From positions 32,531 through 96,530 of IMG/VR virus record IMGVR_UViG_3300031951_011359: a DNA stretch of 64,000 bases, one strand, 5' to 3'. Positions within the stretch are counted from its first letter, which is position 1, and each line of letters starts with the position of its first letter. Source of the stretch: a virus. Position numbers and translations under genes: made by a program. The notes below the pieces were generated by a model, which worked only from the letters and a program-made list of their open reading frames with translations, had not been told where the DNA came from and did no database searches. Positions 30,812-40,333 of this stretch are shown in pieces.

Positions 30812-33106
30812 TTAAATTTTGCAACTTTCACAATCATCATCACCACTCATAATGTCATCAAGAAGAGATTGAAGTTGTTGTTTTGGTTCTTCAACTTCGT
30901 CATTTTTCATATCGTGGGTATTTTGGTAATATGCTGTTTTCCAACCATAGCGATAACAAGTCAAAAGGTCCTGTGCCATCACTGAAGTAGGAACTTCATT
31001 ATCGGCATAATTTTCTGGATTATACGACCAGTTTCCAGAAATCGCTTGATCGAAGAACTTTTGCATAACAGCAACAATATGAATATACCCACGATTGCTA
31101 GGCATATCCCACAGGAGCGTATAATTGTTCTTAAGTGATTGATACTGGGGAACAATCTGCTTGAGTGGTCCTTTCTTCGACTTCTTAATGGACAAGTATC
31201 CGCGAGGTGGTTCGATTCCATTTGTGGCATTTGACACAACGGAACTGCTCTCCGATGGCATCTGTGCGGACAGTGTTGAGTTCCGTACCCCGTATTGTAA
31301 AACTTGTTCCCTAAGACTACTCCAATCATACTTCAATTCGTTTGGAACGATTTCATCCACATCCTTCTTGTATGTATCAATTGGAAGAATACCTTGACCA
31401 TATTTGGTGCGATGCGAATACTCACAAGCACCTTTCTCTTTTGCAAGGTTGACTGTTGCTTGAATCAGATAATACTGGAATGCCTCAGTCAAATCGTGAA
31501 CAAGTTTCCAGGCACCGGGATCATCATAGTGCTCACCATTCTTAGCAAGATAGTGTGCCAAACCAATAAAACCAATACCAAGCGAACGACGTGCTCTAGT
31601 GGCGATTTCTGCTGCTTTGACAGGATACCCCTGAAAGTCAATCAATTCGTCCAGAGAACGCACTGAGAGGTCGCAAAGAACTTCAAGATCCTCGTTATCC
31701 CTGATTTTGCCAACATTAATAGCAGAAAGGATGCAAAGAGCAATTTCACCATCAGTATCATCAATGTGTTGAAGTGGTTTAGTAGGAAGAGTAATTTCCT
31801 GACAAAGGTTACTCATCTCAACTTTATCAATGAAAGAAGAGTGGGAGTTACAGTGGTCAATATTCATAATGTAAATACGACCAGTCTCTGCACGTTCTTT
31901 CAAGAGTGAAAGAAAGAGTTCTTGAGCAGCGATAGTTTTTCTTGAAATAGACTGATCTCGTTCATAAACATTGTATAACTCATCAAATCCATCAGTGCCA
32001 AAAGCATCATACAAACCAGGAACGTCGTGCGGAGAGAAGAGTGAAATGTCTTCGTTGCGGATAAATCGTTCATAGAAGAGTTTAGAGATTTGGATACTGT
32101 AGTCTAACTTGCGAACACGATTATCTTCGGTTCCTTTATTATTTTTTAGTACTAGGATGTCTTGGATTTCTGAGTGCCAAATGGGGAAGTGAACCGTAGC
32201 TGATCCACCTCTAATGCCATTTTGAGTACAGCATCGGACAGTCGCTTCAAACTTCTTGAGGAATGGAACAACACCTGTGTGCTGCACTTCTCCACCTCTG
32301 ATTTTAGAGTTGATGCCCCTGATGCGACCTGCGTTGATACCGATGCCCGCCCTTTGTGCAACATATCTGCCAATAGCCATATCGCTAGTAAAGATACTAT
32401 CGAGGGTGTCATCAACATCAACAAGGACACAGCTAGCGTATTGTCTAAGTGGTGTTCTAACTCCCGCCATGATGGGGGTTGGAATGTTGATTTTGTGCTT
32501 TGAGATTGCATCGTAATACCTTTTAACGTAGTCTAAACGTGTTTCTTTTGGATACTTGGAAAAAATAGTTGCCGCAATCAAAAGGTACATAAACTGTGGC
32601 GTTTCATAAAGTGCTCCAGTGCTTCTGTCCTGCACGAGATACTTATCAACGACCTGACGTAGACCTGCATAAGTGAACAAATAGTCACGGCTATGATCAA
32701 TGAACGACTGAAGTTTATCAAACTCTTCGTCGGTATACAGCAAAAGAATTTCTGGATCATACACACCACGCCCCACACAACGTTCTACATGCTGTTTGAC
32801 AGTTGGGCAGTCATAGATACCACCAAACAACTGTTTACGGAGGGCAAACAGCAGCAGACGAGCAGCAACGAACTGATAGTTGGGGTGCTCCAGATCAATC
32901 AAATCGGAAGCAGAGCGAATCAGAATCTCTTGAATCTCTGCTGTGGTGATGCCATCATAAAATTGGATACCAGACTGCATCTCAACTTGTGATGCAGATA
33001 CGTTTGCGAGATCCTTACATGCCTCTTCCACCATAACATGGAGTTTATTTAAATCAAGGGGTTCAGTTTTACCGTTCCTTTTGACGACGTTCGTTCCGTT
33101 ACTCAT
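30812..33106 (-). CDS. nrdA: Class Ia ribonucleotide reductase, alpha subunit
   Basis: 764 residues with an N-terminal ATP-cone-like region (VVKRNGKTEPLDLNKL). Key cysteines are in ASCVLVDVDD, SNLCQEITLP and ALCILSAINVG; STLSAQMPSESSS and NATNGIEPPRG form the active-site region. C-terminal CESC regenerates the dithiol. It overlaps the primase stop by 4 bases. Confidence 0.96.
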   Translation of the reverse strand: MSNGTNVVKRNGKTEPLDLNKLHVMVEEACKDLANVSASQVEMQSGIQFYDGITTAEIQEILIRSASDLIDLEHPNYQFVAARLLLFALRKQLFGGIYDCPTVKQHVERCVGRGVYDPEILLLYTDEEFDKLQSFIDHSRDYLFTYAGLRQVVDKYLVQDRSTGALYETPQFMYLLIAATIFSKYPKETRLDYVKRYYDAISKHKINIPTPIMAGVRTPLRQYASCVLVDVDDTLDSIFTSDMAIGRYVAQRAGIGINAGRIRGINSKIRGGEVQHTGVVPFLKKFEATVRCCTQNGIRGGSATVHFPIWHSEIQDILVLKNNKGTEDNRVRKLDYSIQISKLFYERFIRNEDISLFSPHDVPGLYDAFGTDGFDELYNVYERDQSISRKTIAAQELFLSLLKERAETGRIYIMNIDHCNSHSSFIDKVEMSNLCQEITLPTKPLQHIDDTDGEIALCILSAINVGKIRDNEDLEVLCDLSVRSLDELIDFQGYPVKAAEIATRARRSLGIGFIGLAHYLAKNGEHYDDPGAWKLVHDLTEAFQYYLIQATVNLAKEKGACEYSHRTKYGQGILPIDTYKKDVDEIVPNELKYDWSSLREQVLQYGVRNSTLSAQMPSESSSVVSNATNGIEPPRGYLSIKKSKKGPLKQIVPQYQSLKNNYTLLWDMPSNRGYIHIVAVMQKFFDQAISGNWSYNPENYADNEVPTSVMAQDLLTCYRYGWKTAYYQNTHDMKNDEVEEPKQQLQSLLDDIMSGDDDCESCKI

Positions 33107-34074
33107 ATTTTCTTCCAGTTGTTAAACTTAATTTTTGCTTCTAAACCTGAATATGTATTTGATTTTAACACATCCATAACGTTAAGTCCAGTGAGCACCA
33201 TATCATTAATGTCCTTTTGCTCAATGGATGTTGGCCAAATAATTACCTTGTCTCCTCTGTCGATAGTTTTTGATATTCGGTTGACGATTTCTCGATTGCG
33301 AGGTTCGTTATCAAAAACGTAAATATAATCGCCCCAACCAAACGACCCAATATCAACGTCGGACCCACACATAGCAACAGCATTTTGTACAAACGTGGAG
33401 TCGAAGGGTCCCTCAACAATGTAAATGGGTTTCGAAGAATCCACTTGGTCAAGACCATAAATCTTCGGGGCATCATCAGAAAGCATCACAGTAATATATT
33501 TAACAGGGTTAGGACCTAACGCTCTTCCCTGAAAACCAATCAAGTTACTTTCAATATCATACATTGGTATAATAATTCGACTCTCATCCCTACCAATAGT
33601 GTCGAACGTAACTTTTTGAGTGTTTGTCCACTCTTTAAATTTGTCAGCAAAATAAAACTTTTCAGGATCAAGTCTCCTTCTTTCCAAATAGTTTTTTGCT
33701 ACTTGATTCTCAGATGCTTTAGGTAGATCTAATTTCTTTTTAAAAACTGGTTTGACAAACTCAAACTTAGGTTCTTCTACAACGAAGTTTTTTCCAGTGT
33801 GTCCTTCCTTAAACTTCTCCATTGTGTATTGCTTATACAATACTGTATCGATTTCTTTGAGGAAGTTATTAAAGGACATACTTGCACCACAGTTGTGGCA
33901 CTTAAAATTAGTATTGTTCTTTACAGGATACAAGTATCCCCTCGTCTTGTTCTTGTTCTTCTGGGAGTCCCCACAGATAGGGCAGCGGAAGTTGTAAAGA
34001 TCCGACTTGACCCTTTTAAATTTTTGCAAGCGTGATGAAACAAGTCCAATGTACTTGGAGTCAACAAAATCCAT
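33103..34074 (-). CDS. DNA primase (T4 gp61-like)
   Basis: 323 residues. Zinc-binding CPICGDSQ and CHNCGASM at about 30-62, then a TOPRIM domain with IYIVEGPFDS and YVFDNEPRN carrying the acidic metal ligands. Partner of the gp41 helicase at 40333-41709. Separate from the main replication block, beside nrdA. Confidence 0.92.
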   Translation of the reverse strand: MDFVDSKYIGLVSSRLQKFKRVKSDLYNFRCPICGDSQKNKNKTRGYLYPVKNNTNFKCHNCGASMSFNNFLKEIDTVLYKQYTMEKFKEGHTGKNFVVEEPKFEFVKPVFKKKLDLPKASENQVAKNYLERRRLDPEKFYFADKFKEWTNTQKVTFDTIGRDESRIIIPMYDIESNLIGFQGRALGPNPVKYITVMLSDDAPKIYGLDQVDSSKPIYIVEGPFDSTFVQNAVAMCGSDVDIGSFGWGDYIYVFDNEPRNREIVNRISKTIDRGDKVIIWPTSIEQKDINDMVLTGLNVMDVLKSNTYSGLEAKIKFNNWKKI

Positions 34075-34087
34075 TATGAAGGGGGTA

Positions 34088-34504
34088 TTACTTCGCTCTT
34101 TCTATTGTAGCAGGAGCAGGTTTGGGAGTCAAGACAGTAGGTAACCAAGAACCAGTAACAGTAATTACAATAACTAAAACGGCAAGAACACCACCAACTT
34201 GCCATCTGAATTTCAAAAGATTATCTATATTTTCTTCTATTTTATTAAATCTCTCTGCCATTTCATTATGTTCAATCTCATTATCTTTTTTGATCTCATC
34301 AATCATTTTGATAAGTAAATCATCATTTCTGATACTTTGCTCTATTCTCTCATCGTGTTTTGCAAGAATTGTAGCAATACGCGAATTGCCTTCTGATATT
34401 TTATCTACTGCTGATTCCAATTTGGAAAGCATTTCGCGGGATAGGTCTTCATAAATGCTGAGTTTAGATTCAAGAACCGCCAATTTTGATTCTTGTGAGA
34501 ACAT
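34088..34504 (-). CDS. Coiled-coil protein with C-terminal membrane anchor
   Basis: ATG 34504 follows an AGAGG ribosome site and is chosen over a longer frame. Residues about 1-100 are coiled coil, followed by a membrane span (VGGVLAVLVIVITVTGSWL) and a short Pro-rich tail. Could be a tail-anchored envelope or lysis protein. No family recognised. Confidence 0.7.
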   Translation of the reverse strand: MFSQESKLAVLESKLSIYEDLSREMLSKLESAVDKISEGNSRIATILAKHDERIEQSIRNDDLLIKMIDEIKKDNEIEHNEMAERFNKIEENIDNLLKFRWQVGGVLAVLVIVITVTGSWLPTVLTPKPAPATIERAK

Positions 34505-34505
34505 T

Positions 34506-34733
34506 TTACCTCTTCTTTTTAGACCAACGTTTTCTAGCACCAGGATATTTACCTTTACCTATGATCGATGGTTTATTTCTTCTGGTGAATCCTAAAATTT
34601 TATCATATCCTGCTAATTTTTGGCCACTACTAGTCAATCCACCATCACCAACAGAATTTGTTGGTGCTCCACCAATCGCACCATCTTCTTTTAAATATCG
34701 AATAGTTTGAATTAATTTATCTAACTTATCCAT
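34506..34733 (-). CDS. 75-residue basic hypothetical protein
   Basis: Start ATG 34733 (MDKLDKLIQTIRYLKEDGAI). Helical beginning, Gly-rich centre and very basic C-terminus (ARKRWSKKKR). Likely a virion-associated small protein by context. Function unknown. Confidence 0.68.
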   Translation of the reverse strand: MDKLDKLIQTIRYLKEDGAIGGAPTNSVGDGGLTSSGQKLAGYDKILGFTRRNKPSIIGKGKYPGARKRWSKKKR

Positions 34734-35104
34734 TAAATTGCTTGCAATTGAGAGAGACACTCATTATCTTCTTGAATATCATGTATTTGAGTTTTGGGAT
34801 ATTCTGGAAAACGATTCAAAAAAACAAGAAAACTTTTTATATATGGCCAAAGATCTTTTTCTAAATTATAAAATAGTAATGGCACAGCAGCATCATTGAA
34901 TACATTAAAAAGAACTGTTAAATGATTAAGAATTAAATGAACTTTTAATTCACCAGTGTTCTTATATCTTTTTAAAAGTCTTTTAATATATTTGATTCGC
35001 TTCAAATCATCCTCAAAATCATCTTTTGTTAAAGCTTGAGGATTATCGTAGAATTTTATAGCAAATAACAAATAATTACCTTCATTCAATTCATCAAATC
35101 TCAT
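34733..35104 (-). CDS. Conserved helical protein of T4-like marine phages
   Basis: 123 residues. NYLLFAIKFYDNP and LKRYKNTGELKVHLILNHL followed by VLFNVFNDAAVPLLF resemble a small family common in marine myoviruses, of unknown function. Soluble, helical. Stop and start overlap the next gene. Confidence 0.75.
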   Translation of the reverse strand: MRFDELNEGNYLLFAIKFYDNPQALTKDDFEDDLKRIKYIKRLLKRYKNTGELKVHLILNHLTVLFNVFNDAAVPLLFYNLEKDLWPYIKSFLVFLNRFPEYPKTQIHDIQEDNECLSQLQAI

Positions 35105-35105
35105 A

Positions 35106-36134
35106 TCATGCAGTTACTGTCAATGTAGTTGTACCTAATCCAACTGATCCAGTAGTTCCAGCACCACCAACATTACGAATAAGAACATCACCAAATTGAG
35201 AGGTGAATGAACTAGTAACACCTACTCCATTAGATCCGTCAGTGATAACTCCAACAAATCCAGATGGAACATCAATTTTAAGAACTGTTGCGTTAGTACG
35301 AGTACTAAAAGTAACAGCAAGACCAGCAGTAATTGTAGATGCAATTGTATTGGCACTTCCAATTCTTACAAAAGTGTCTCCAATTGAAACTACTGGGGTA
35401 TTAGTAAGTTTTCCAGTAATTGTAACTGAACTTCCAACAGACACTCCAGATACAGAATCAACAAAAATTACAGTAGCACCAACCCCCACAGTTTGACCAG
35501 ATGTGGTGGCAGTGATTAAGAAAGGAACATTTGCTGTTAAAACTGTTGATGGTGCAGTAAATCCAAATGCTACTCTATTAGTAATTTGACCATTAAATTC
35601 AGTATAAACATTTGGTGACCCATGTGTTGCTGCGTCACCTGCCCAAGCATATTGCGTATTCCCGTTTGATGATGCATATCCAATGATCGCTGTTGATTCA
35701 TTAGCACCATTTGCATCAAAAGCGCGGATGCGAACTGTTGAACCAGCCCCAGCAAAAACAAGTTCATTAAACACTACATGAACATATCCAGTTTGTCCTG
35801 TAGTAATGCCAGTTGTTCCACCACCACCTACAGAAATTGGTGATGCTTGATTTGGATCCTCAAAGAAAACAGCAACTGGGCCCCCTACACCAATACCAGG
35901 AGTTCCACCAGTATTTGTAGTATTCAGTCCAACGACAGGAACTAATACTTCGTCATAATAACGAGTTGAAATACCAGAGTTTGCTTTTGTTTTGTATCTT
36001 CTTACTACCCAACCACGAACATCTGCAAAACAATTCCAAGGAGTTGTATTTCTGTCTGTCTCTAACAGATGCTTTGGAATAGCGTAGTTATTAGCAGCAG
36101 TTTCGGAAGTTGTAGAAATGCCCCAAAGAGCCAT
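35106..36134 (-). CDS. Virion structural protein, beta-rich
   Basis: 342 residues. The N-terminal ALWGISTTSETAANNYAIPK and WNCFADVRGWVVRRYKTK are typical of a cyanophage structural protein family; the rest is Gly/Thr/Val-rich with Ig-like beta repeats (about 200-340). Exact TATAAATA fused to a terminator upstream marks late expression. Possibly a capsid-surface decoration or fibre protein. Confidence 0.78.
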   Translation of the reverse strand: MALWGISTTSETAANNYAIPKHLLETDRNTTPWNCFADVRGWVVRRYKTKANSGISTRYYDEVLVPVVGLNTTNTGGTPGIGVGGPVAVFFEDPNQASPISVGGGGTTGITTGQTGYVHVVFNELVFAGAGSTVRIRAFDANGANESTAIIGYASSNGNTQYAWAGDAATHGSPNVYTEFNGQITNRVAFGFTAPSTVLTANVPFLITATTSGQTVGVGATVIFVDSVSGVSVGSSVTITGKLTNTPVVSIGDTFVRIGSANTIASTITAGLAVTFSTRTNATVLKIDVPSGFVGVITDGSNGVGVTSSFTSQFGDVLIRNVGGAGTTGSVGLGTTTLTVTA

Positions 36135-36165
36135 GTGTCTTACCTATAAATTCTTTTTCTATTCA

Positions 36166-36202
36166 TATTTATAAAAAAAGGAGACCTTAAGTTTGGTCTC
36201 CT
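36166..36202 (-). promoter_or_regulatory. Terminator fused to late promoter
   Basis: AGGAGACC/GGTCTCCT hairpin (36179-36202) with T-run running into TATAAATA (36166-36173). Confidence 0.82.
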
Positions 36203-36208
36203 TTAATT

Positions 36209-36394
36209 TCATTGTCCAGGAGTTAAATCCTTAGCACCTTTTGCTTTTAATTGTCCTTGAATTTGAAGAAGAATAAGTGAAAGAATGCCATTTGATTTGA
36301 CTTTTGGGTTTGCTCCTAATGCCTCTGAAACTGCAAACAGAACAGTTGCAATTAGAGCCTGATTAGCAAGACACCATGCTACTAAAGCGGACAT
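36209..36394 (-). CDS. Small membrane protein, holin-like candidate
   Basis: 61 residues after a GGAGG ribosome site. Hydrophobic start (LVAWCLANQALIATVLFAVS) and an amphipathic second segment. Size suits a small holin or membrane peptide, but no family is certain. It is the last gene before the terminator. Confidence 0.65.
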   Translation of the reverse strand: MSALVAWCLANQALIATVLFAVSEALGANPKVKSNGILSLILLQIQGQLKAKGAKDLTPGQ

Positions 36395-36427
36395 AATATC
36401 CTCCGTGTGAAGAGTATCCTGTCCTAT

Positions 36428-37738
36428 TTATTCAGGAGAAACCATTACAATAGGATTTTTTGCTCCTCTATATCTTGCACCAATTTTTGCAATACTCATT
36501 GCAGTTGGAACAGCACGAGCATCCATTTTTTCATCCTTCTTAAGATTCATTTTTTCAGCATCATCATTTTCACACTCAGATGCTTCCTTCATTGCTTGCT
36601 TACGAATTGTAGCAAAATAAACTTTCTTTCCTTTTTCTGCACCATATTGCTGTTGCATACTTGCCTTCATTCCAGAAGGATCATACTTCTTTTTTAACTT
36701 TTTTTCTTTTGTTTTCTCAGATTTATTCATCTTTTTTTCTTGAAGTATTCCAAGAAATTTTGAGTATCCAGTTTCAAGGATAACTTCACCATAAAGTTCA
36801 GTATGTGCTAAAACAGTATTTGATGGATTTACAACAACCTTATTTTTTACTTTTGCTGGAAGAATATCAATTTGAGTTGCATTTGCATCAGGATTATCAT
36901 ATTCTGGGGCATCAGTTTGAGGCAAATTTGCCATTCTTGACACTTCACCGATGAATTCTTCTTTTACGTTTGATGTATCTTTACCATCAGGAACTCCACC
37001 TCTTTTACGTTGGATTGCATTATGAACTGAACCACGATATTCTTTAGCGCCACTTTCAATTTTACCATCACCATCATAATCTCTCTTTGCTTTTCCTCCA
37101 CCTAAAGCAGAAGCAGTTTGCTCTCCTTTTTTCTTTTCACCTTCATATGGAGTTCCATACTCAGTCATTTCAACTTCAAGACCTTTTGATCTAAGTTGGC
37201 TAATTTTTTCACGATTGGCATATCTTACATAAGTTACATTACTTTTTTTATCAGTAACTCTTACTTTGTATTTTTTACCTTCGCTTGTATTATATTTGTT
37301 AAAATGTGCCTTTTCTTCCAAATCATATTTAAGTTGATCTAGATCAACTACCTCATTTTTCTTTTCTACAAACACTTTATAGAGTGCTTTTGCCATCAAA
37401 TCTGAAGCAGATACTTTCATATCCATTTCAAAATTTTCTGCCTGAGTTCCATCTTTACCAAAAAGTTTTTGTTTTACTGCCGATTTTTCTGCTTCACTCA
37501 GGCCACTATGTTGCATATATTCAGCATATGCAGTTTGTAGTGTTTTATTTTCTCTTCTACTTCTTAGACGAATATCAGAGGCAGCTTGACTTATTCTTTC
37601 CTCCTCCGTTTTTTCTACACCACTCTTTGGTTTGTTATTACCTGCAGATGGTTTATTTGCTCCTGGTTTTGAAGGAGAAGACATTTGTGCTTGTGGATGC
37701 TTTCTTGCAGGAAGATCTTCAGCAATATGCTTTTTCAT
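36428..37738 (-). CDS. Late basic protein with EF-hand-like loop
   Basis: 436 residues, Lys-rich throughout. KRDYDGDGKIESGAKEYRG at about 218-236 resembles a calcium-binding DxDxDG loop, two residues longer than a canonical EF hand. A GKKVYFATIRKQAMKEASE block lies near the C-terminus. Late box GATAAATA is 38 bases upstream. Probably a virion or internal head protein. Confidence 0.72.
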   Translation of the reverse strand: MKKHIAEDLPARKHPQAQMSSPSKPGANKPSAGNNKPKSGVEKTEEERISQAASDIRLRSRRENKTLQTAYAEYMQHSGLSEAEKSAVKQKLFGKDGTQAENFEMDMKVSASDLMAKALYKVFVEKKNEVVDLDQLKYDLEEKAHFNKYNTSEGKKYKVRVTDKKSNVTYVRYANREKISQLRSKGLEVEMTEYGTPYEGEKKKGEQTASALGGGKAKRDYDGDGKIESGAKEYRGSVHNAIQRKRGGVPDGKDTSNVKEEFIGEVSRMANLPQTDAPEYDNPDANATQIDILPAKVKNKVVVNPSNTVLAHTELYGEVILETGYSKFLGILQEKKMNKSEKTKEKKLKKKYDPSGMKASMQQQYGAEKGKKVYFATIRKQAMKEASECENDDAEKMNLKKDEKMDARAVPTAMSIAKIGARYRGAKNPIVMVSPE

Positions 37739-37747
37739 GAGAACAAT

Positions 37748-39082
37748 TTAACGTTTTACTTTTTTCCTATTTTTATTTATCAAATTAATACCATAAGGTT
37801 TTCCACCACTTTCAAGATTTTTAGCACCAACTCCAATAACACCAGGAGTCATCATTGCAGCATATCTAAAAGCACCTAAAGTTCCAACTAACGTATTAGG
37901 TTTTCCTGGAAGTCGCATCATCTTATCCATTTGCTTTTCAGAGTAAGATTCTTTGACATCTTTAATCCAAGATTTAAACATCATCCCATTCTCAGTTACA
38001 CAAATGAGATAATTAGTTCCTCTACGAATAATTTTACCATTCAATCCAGTATTTAAATTTTCAACAAAGGTTCCAACTTTAAAAATACTTTCATCAATAT
38101 AATTTTCTCTTAAAGATTTTTGATCAAATTTTGGAGCAATTTCCCAAGTATTATATCCTTCTTGCTGAATTTCTTGAATACCCATTCCTTGACGAACTAA
38201 ATCAAAAAGTTCAAGTGCTTGTTTATTTCTAACTCCTTTTGGTAAAGCGGAACGGAAAGTCATAAAATCTCCCTCCGCTGCAGCAAGACGTGACCTTGAT
38301 GCAGATACTCCTTCTACACCTTTATTACTATCAGGATCCCTATCACCTGCAGAAAGAACATCAATCACATCAAACTGATATAGTTGTCCATTATAATCGT
38401 TTGATAATCTTTCAAATTCTTTGACTCGATCTGCACCACCAACAATCCTTACGTTGCTGTATCCGTCATTATGTGCTTTTTTAAGCACATCAAAAATGGT
38501 TCTGTAATTGACATCATTGACAATTCTCTCACTATGGTCAGGGAACATCCGCCTCATGTATGAAATCTTAGTATCAGGATCTAGAGGATTTTTCTTTTTA
38601 TCCTGACTACGAGAAGGGACAATGATATAATCACCACCATCCTCCATTGCTGCCATTGCTGCAGTATCCATCAATTGTTGATGTCCAATGGTAGGAGGAT
38701 TGAAACGACCAAAAGCAACAGTCAGAGTCCCTTTTGTTTTAGGAACGGGTGGCGGTGTTGCTACTGGTGCTTCTTCAGGTGCAGGTTGTTGATCCACTGC
38801 CTGCTGGTCCATAGGCACCTGTTCTTGAGGAGCAGGAGCAGAGGGTGCTGGGGCAGCAGATCCAAGAGGGATATTTTTTTCAAATTCTCCTTGCTTAGGA
38901 TCCTTTCCACCGATCACTTGTCGCTTGTTGAAATACTTCAATTGACCACTCACGGTCTTTGCCTCAAATTCACCAGTGGCCCTATTATACCACCCTCCGT
39001 GCCCATCGCCAACAAGTCCAAGACGTTTTGCCTGAACTGATGCGGAGGTTGCCTCTGTAATGAATTGGGAAAATGTTTTCAT
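37748..39082 (-). CDS. Nucleotidyltransferase (NMNAT-like) with capsid-targeting-like N-terminus
   Basis: 444 residues. The start MKTFSQFITEA is close to the T4 capsid-targeting peptide, with ITE|A fitting the gp21 cleavage rule. A short domain (about 22-60), a Pro/Ala/Gln linker (about 75-115), then a nucleotidyltransferase domain: FGRFNPPTIGH (124-134) is the HxGH class motif and VSASRSR (259-265) matches the second (I/V)SxSxxR motif. IVGGADRVKEF fits the nucleotide-binding strand. The C-terminal part (about 300-444) is unassigned. Late promoter upstream. An NAD-type or other NMP-transfer reaction is inferred. Confidence 0.78.
   Translation of the reverse strand: MKTFSQFITEATSASVQAKRLGLVGDGHGGWYNRATGEFEAKTVSGQLKYFNKRQVIGGKDPKQGEFEKNIPLGSAAPAPSAPAPQEQVPMDQQAVDQQPAPEEAPVATPPPVPKTKGTLTVAFGRFNPPTIGHQQLMDTAAMAAMEDGGDYIIVPSRSQDKKKNPLDPDTKISYMRRMFPDHSERIVNDVNYRTIFDVLKKAHNDGYSNVRIVGGADRVKEFERLSNDYNGQLYQFDVIDVLSAGDRDPDSNKGVEGVSASRSRLAAAEGDFMTFRSALPKGVRNKQALELFDLVRQGMGIQEIQQEGYNTWEIAPKFDQKSLRENYIDESIFKVGTFVENLNTGLNGKIIRRGTNYLICVTENGMMFKSWIKDVKESYSEKQMDKMMRLPGKPNTLVGTLGAFRYAAMMTPGVIGVGAKNLESGGKPYGINLINKNRKKVKR
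37776..37783 (-). promoter_or_regulatory. Late-type GATAAATA box
   Basis: Minus-strand GATAAATA inside the 3' end of the nucleotidyltransferase gene, 38 bases before the EF-hand-like gene. Confidence 0.55.
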
Positions 39083-39134
39083 TCTAAACGAAATATTATT
39101 ACAAAACTGTAACTATATTAACCTTTCTAATATC

Positions 39135-39142
39135 TATTTATC
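39135..39142 (-). promoter_or_regulatory. Late-type GATAAATA box
   Basis: Minus-strand GATAAATA about 53 bases upstream of the nucleotidyltransferase start, between it and tRNA-Leu. Confidence 0.55.
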
Positions 39143-39156
39143 CTTTATTTATTTGA

Positions 39157-39229
39157 TGCCCGTGAGTAGATTCGAACTACCACTGTATGGATTCTAAGTC
39201 CACCCTCTCTACCGTTGGAGTACACGGGC
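39157..39229 (-). tRNA. tRNA-Leu (UAG), short variable arm
   Basis: GCCCGTG/CACGGGC acceptor, TGGA-CTTAGAA-TCCA anticodon arm (TAG) and GTAGTTCGAATCTAC T arm. The variable arm is short, unlike usual leucine tRNAs, so identity rests on the anticodon. Confidence 0.82.
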
Positions 39230-39232
39230 AAA

Positions 39233-39305
39233 TGGAGATAAGGAGACTCGAACTCCTGACTTCAACCTTGCAAAGGTCGCACTCTACCAACTGAGTTATA
39301 TCCCC
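39233..39305 (-). tRNA. tRNA-Ala (UGC)
   Basis: GGGGATA/TATCTCC acceptor, standard D arm, CGACC-TTTGCAA-GGTTG anticodon arm (TGC) and AGGAGTTCGAGTCTCCT T arm. Confidence 0.92.
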
Positions 39306-39320
39306 AAGAAAAGAATTATA

Positions 39321-39728
39321 TCACCGAAGTGGCATAAGGTCAAATAATTCTGGATGAAGAAATCCATATTTTCTCATAATCTCACCTGCTTTTGCATTTG
39401 CTTGATTTTCAGTAGGACTTCCAGCATGAGAACTTTTACGAATAAGTCCCTTTTCCATATGTTGCTTGTAATGCACATATTCATGTGCAAGAGTTCTCAT
39501 AATATCAATAGGATGGCGGTTGATAATACTCAAATGAATTACATTTTCTTTTGATATCTCACCAAATGCTGCTATTTTTTTAGAAAACTCAACATCATCT
39601 ACAAATATGACTGGAATATCATAAGTAAGTTGAAGTTCTCTTTTAAGGAAGACCTGAAATCTTTTGATAATTAAATCAAATTGAATTTTACTAGTAGGTC
39701 TTCCTTTTCTCTTTCCAATCAAAGACAT
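39321..39728 (-). CDS. SprT-like HExxH protein
   Basis: 135 residues with a basic start. LAHEYVHYKQHM (about 80-91) is a HExxH zinc motif, and a later ENQANAKAGEIM supplies a candidate third ligand. No signal peptide, so cytoplasmic or virion-borne. Likely a metallopeptidase of SprT or phage prohead-related type; activity is inferred. Confidence 0.72.
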   Translation of the reverse strand: MSLIGKRKGRPTSKIQFDLIIKRFQVFLKRELQLTYDIPVIFVDDVEFSKKIAAFGEISKENVIHLSIINRHPIDIMRTLAHEYVHYKQHMEKGLIRKSSHAGSPTENQANAKAGEIMRKYGFLHPELFDLMPLR

Positions 39729-39740
39729 TTTTTGAAATAT

Positions 39741-39920
39741 TTATTCTGCACCAAGAACAGCGCCAATATTGCCATCAATGTCTTGAATAATAGCACGAAT
39801 ATCCGAAATGCGTGGAGGAACACTTTCTGGATCGTAAGTATATCCTTTTTGTGATTCAAAAAGAATTTGACGAACGGCTGCAGCCGAACGAACATCCATT
39901 TTAAGAGTAACTTTTTTCAT
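39741..39920 (-). CDS. 59-residue hypothetical protein
   Basis: Begins MKKVTLKMDVRSAAAVRQIL and ends GAVLGAE. Small alpha/beta protein. ATGA overlap with the upstream mazG-like gene supports it. Function unknown. Confidence 0.72.
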   Translation of the reverse strand: MKKVTLKMDVRSAAAVRQILFESQKGYTYDPESVPPRISDIRAIIQDIDGNIGAVLGAE

Positions 39921-40333
39921 CGGTCGTCAGCAGCACGGTTTTCGGAGAAGTAAACATCAAAAGCACCTTCAGGATAACGCTTCAGAAGTTTTTGCACATT
40001 ACGAGCAACCACTTCATCAAGAGTTACATCAAGCGCCATACAAGCTTGAGCAACATACCACATAATATCACCAAGTTCAATAATCAGGTGTTCGCGGTTA
40101 TCTTCGTTAAACGGTTTACCCTGAAAGATCATTTTCTTCACAATCTCCATAAACTCACCACCTTCAGCATTGATACCAACGGCAGCAGTCAGAAGACGTT
40201 CAATATTAGCACCTTTCTCATCCAGTGCGACAAGACGATCAGAAAGGGAGAGAAAGTCTTTGGATGCATCAGAAGTTACAGCATCCACAAACTCGGCATA
40301 CTTATCAAAATTAACGTGTCTAGCAGTTTCCAT
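39917..40333 (-). CDS. mazG: MazG-like nucleotide pyrophosphohydrolase
   Basis: 138 residues. EGGEFMEIVKKMI and ELGDIMWYVAQACMALDVTL give the ExxE and ExxD metal-binding pattern of all-alpha NTP pyrophosphatases. Cyanophage MazG is known and was proposed to act on ppGpp or (d)NTP pools. It overlaps the helicase stop by one base. Confidence 0.88.
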   Translation of the reverse strand: METARHVNFDKYAEFVDAVTSDASKDFLSLSDRLVALDEKGANIERLLTAAVGINAEGGEFMEIVKKMIFQGKPFNEDNREHLIIELGDIMWYVAQACMALDVTLDEVVARNVQKLLKRYPEGAFDVYFSENRAADDR

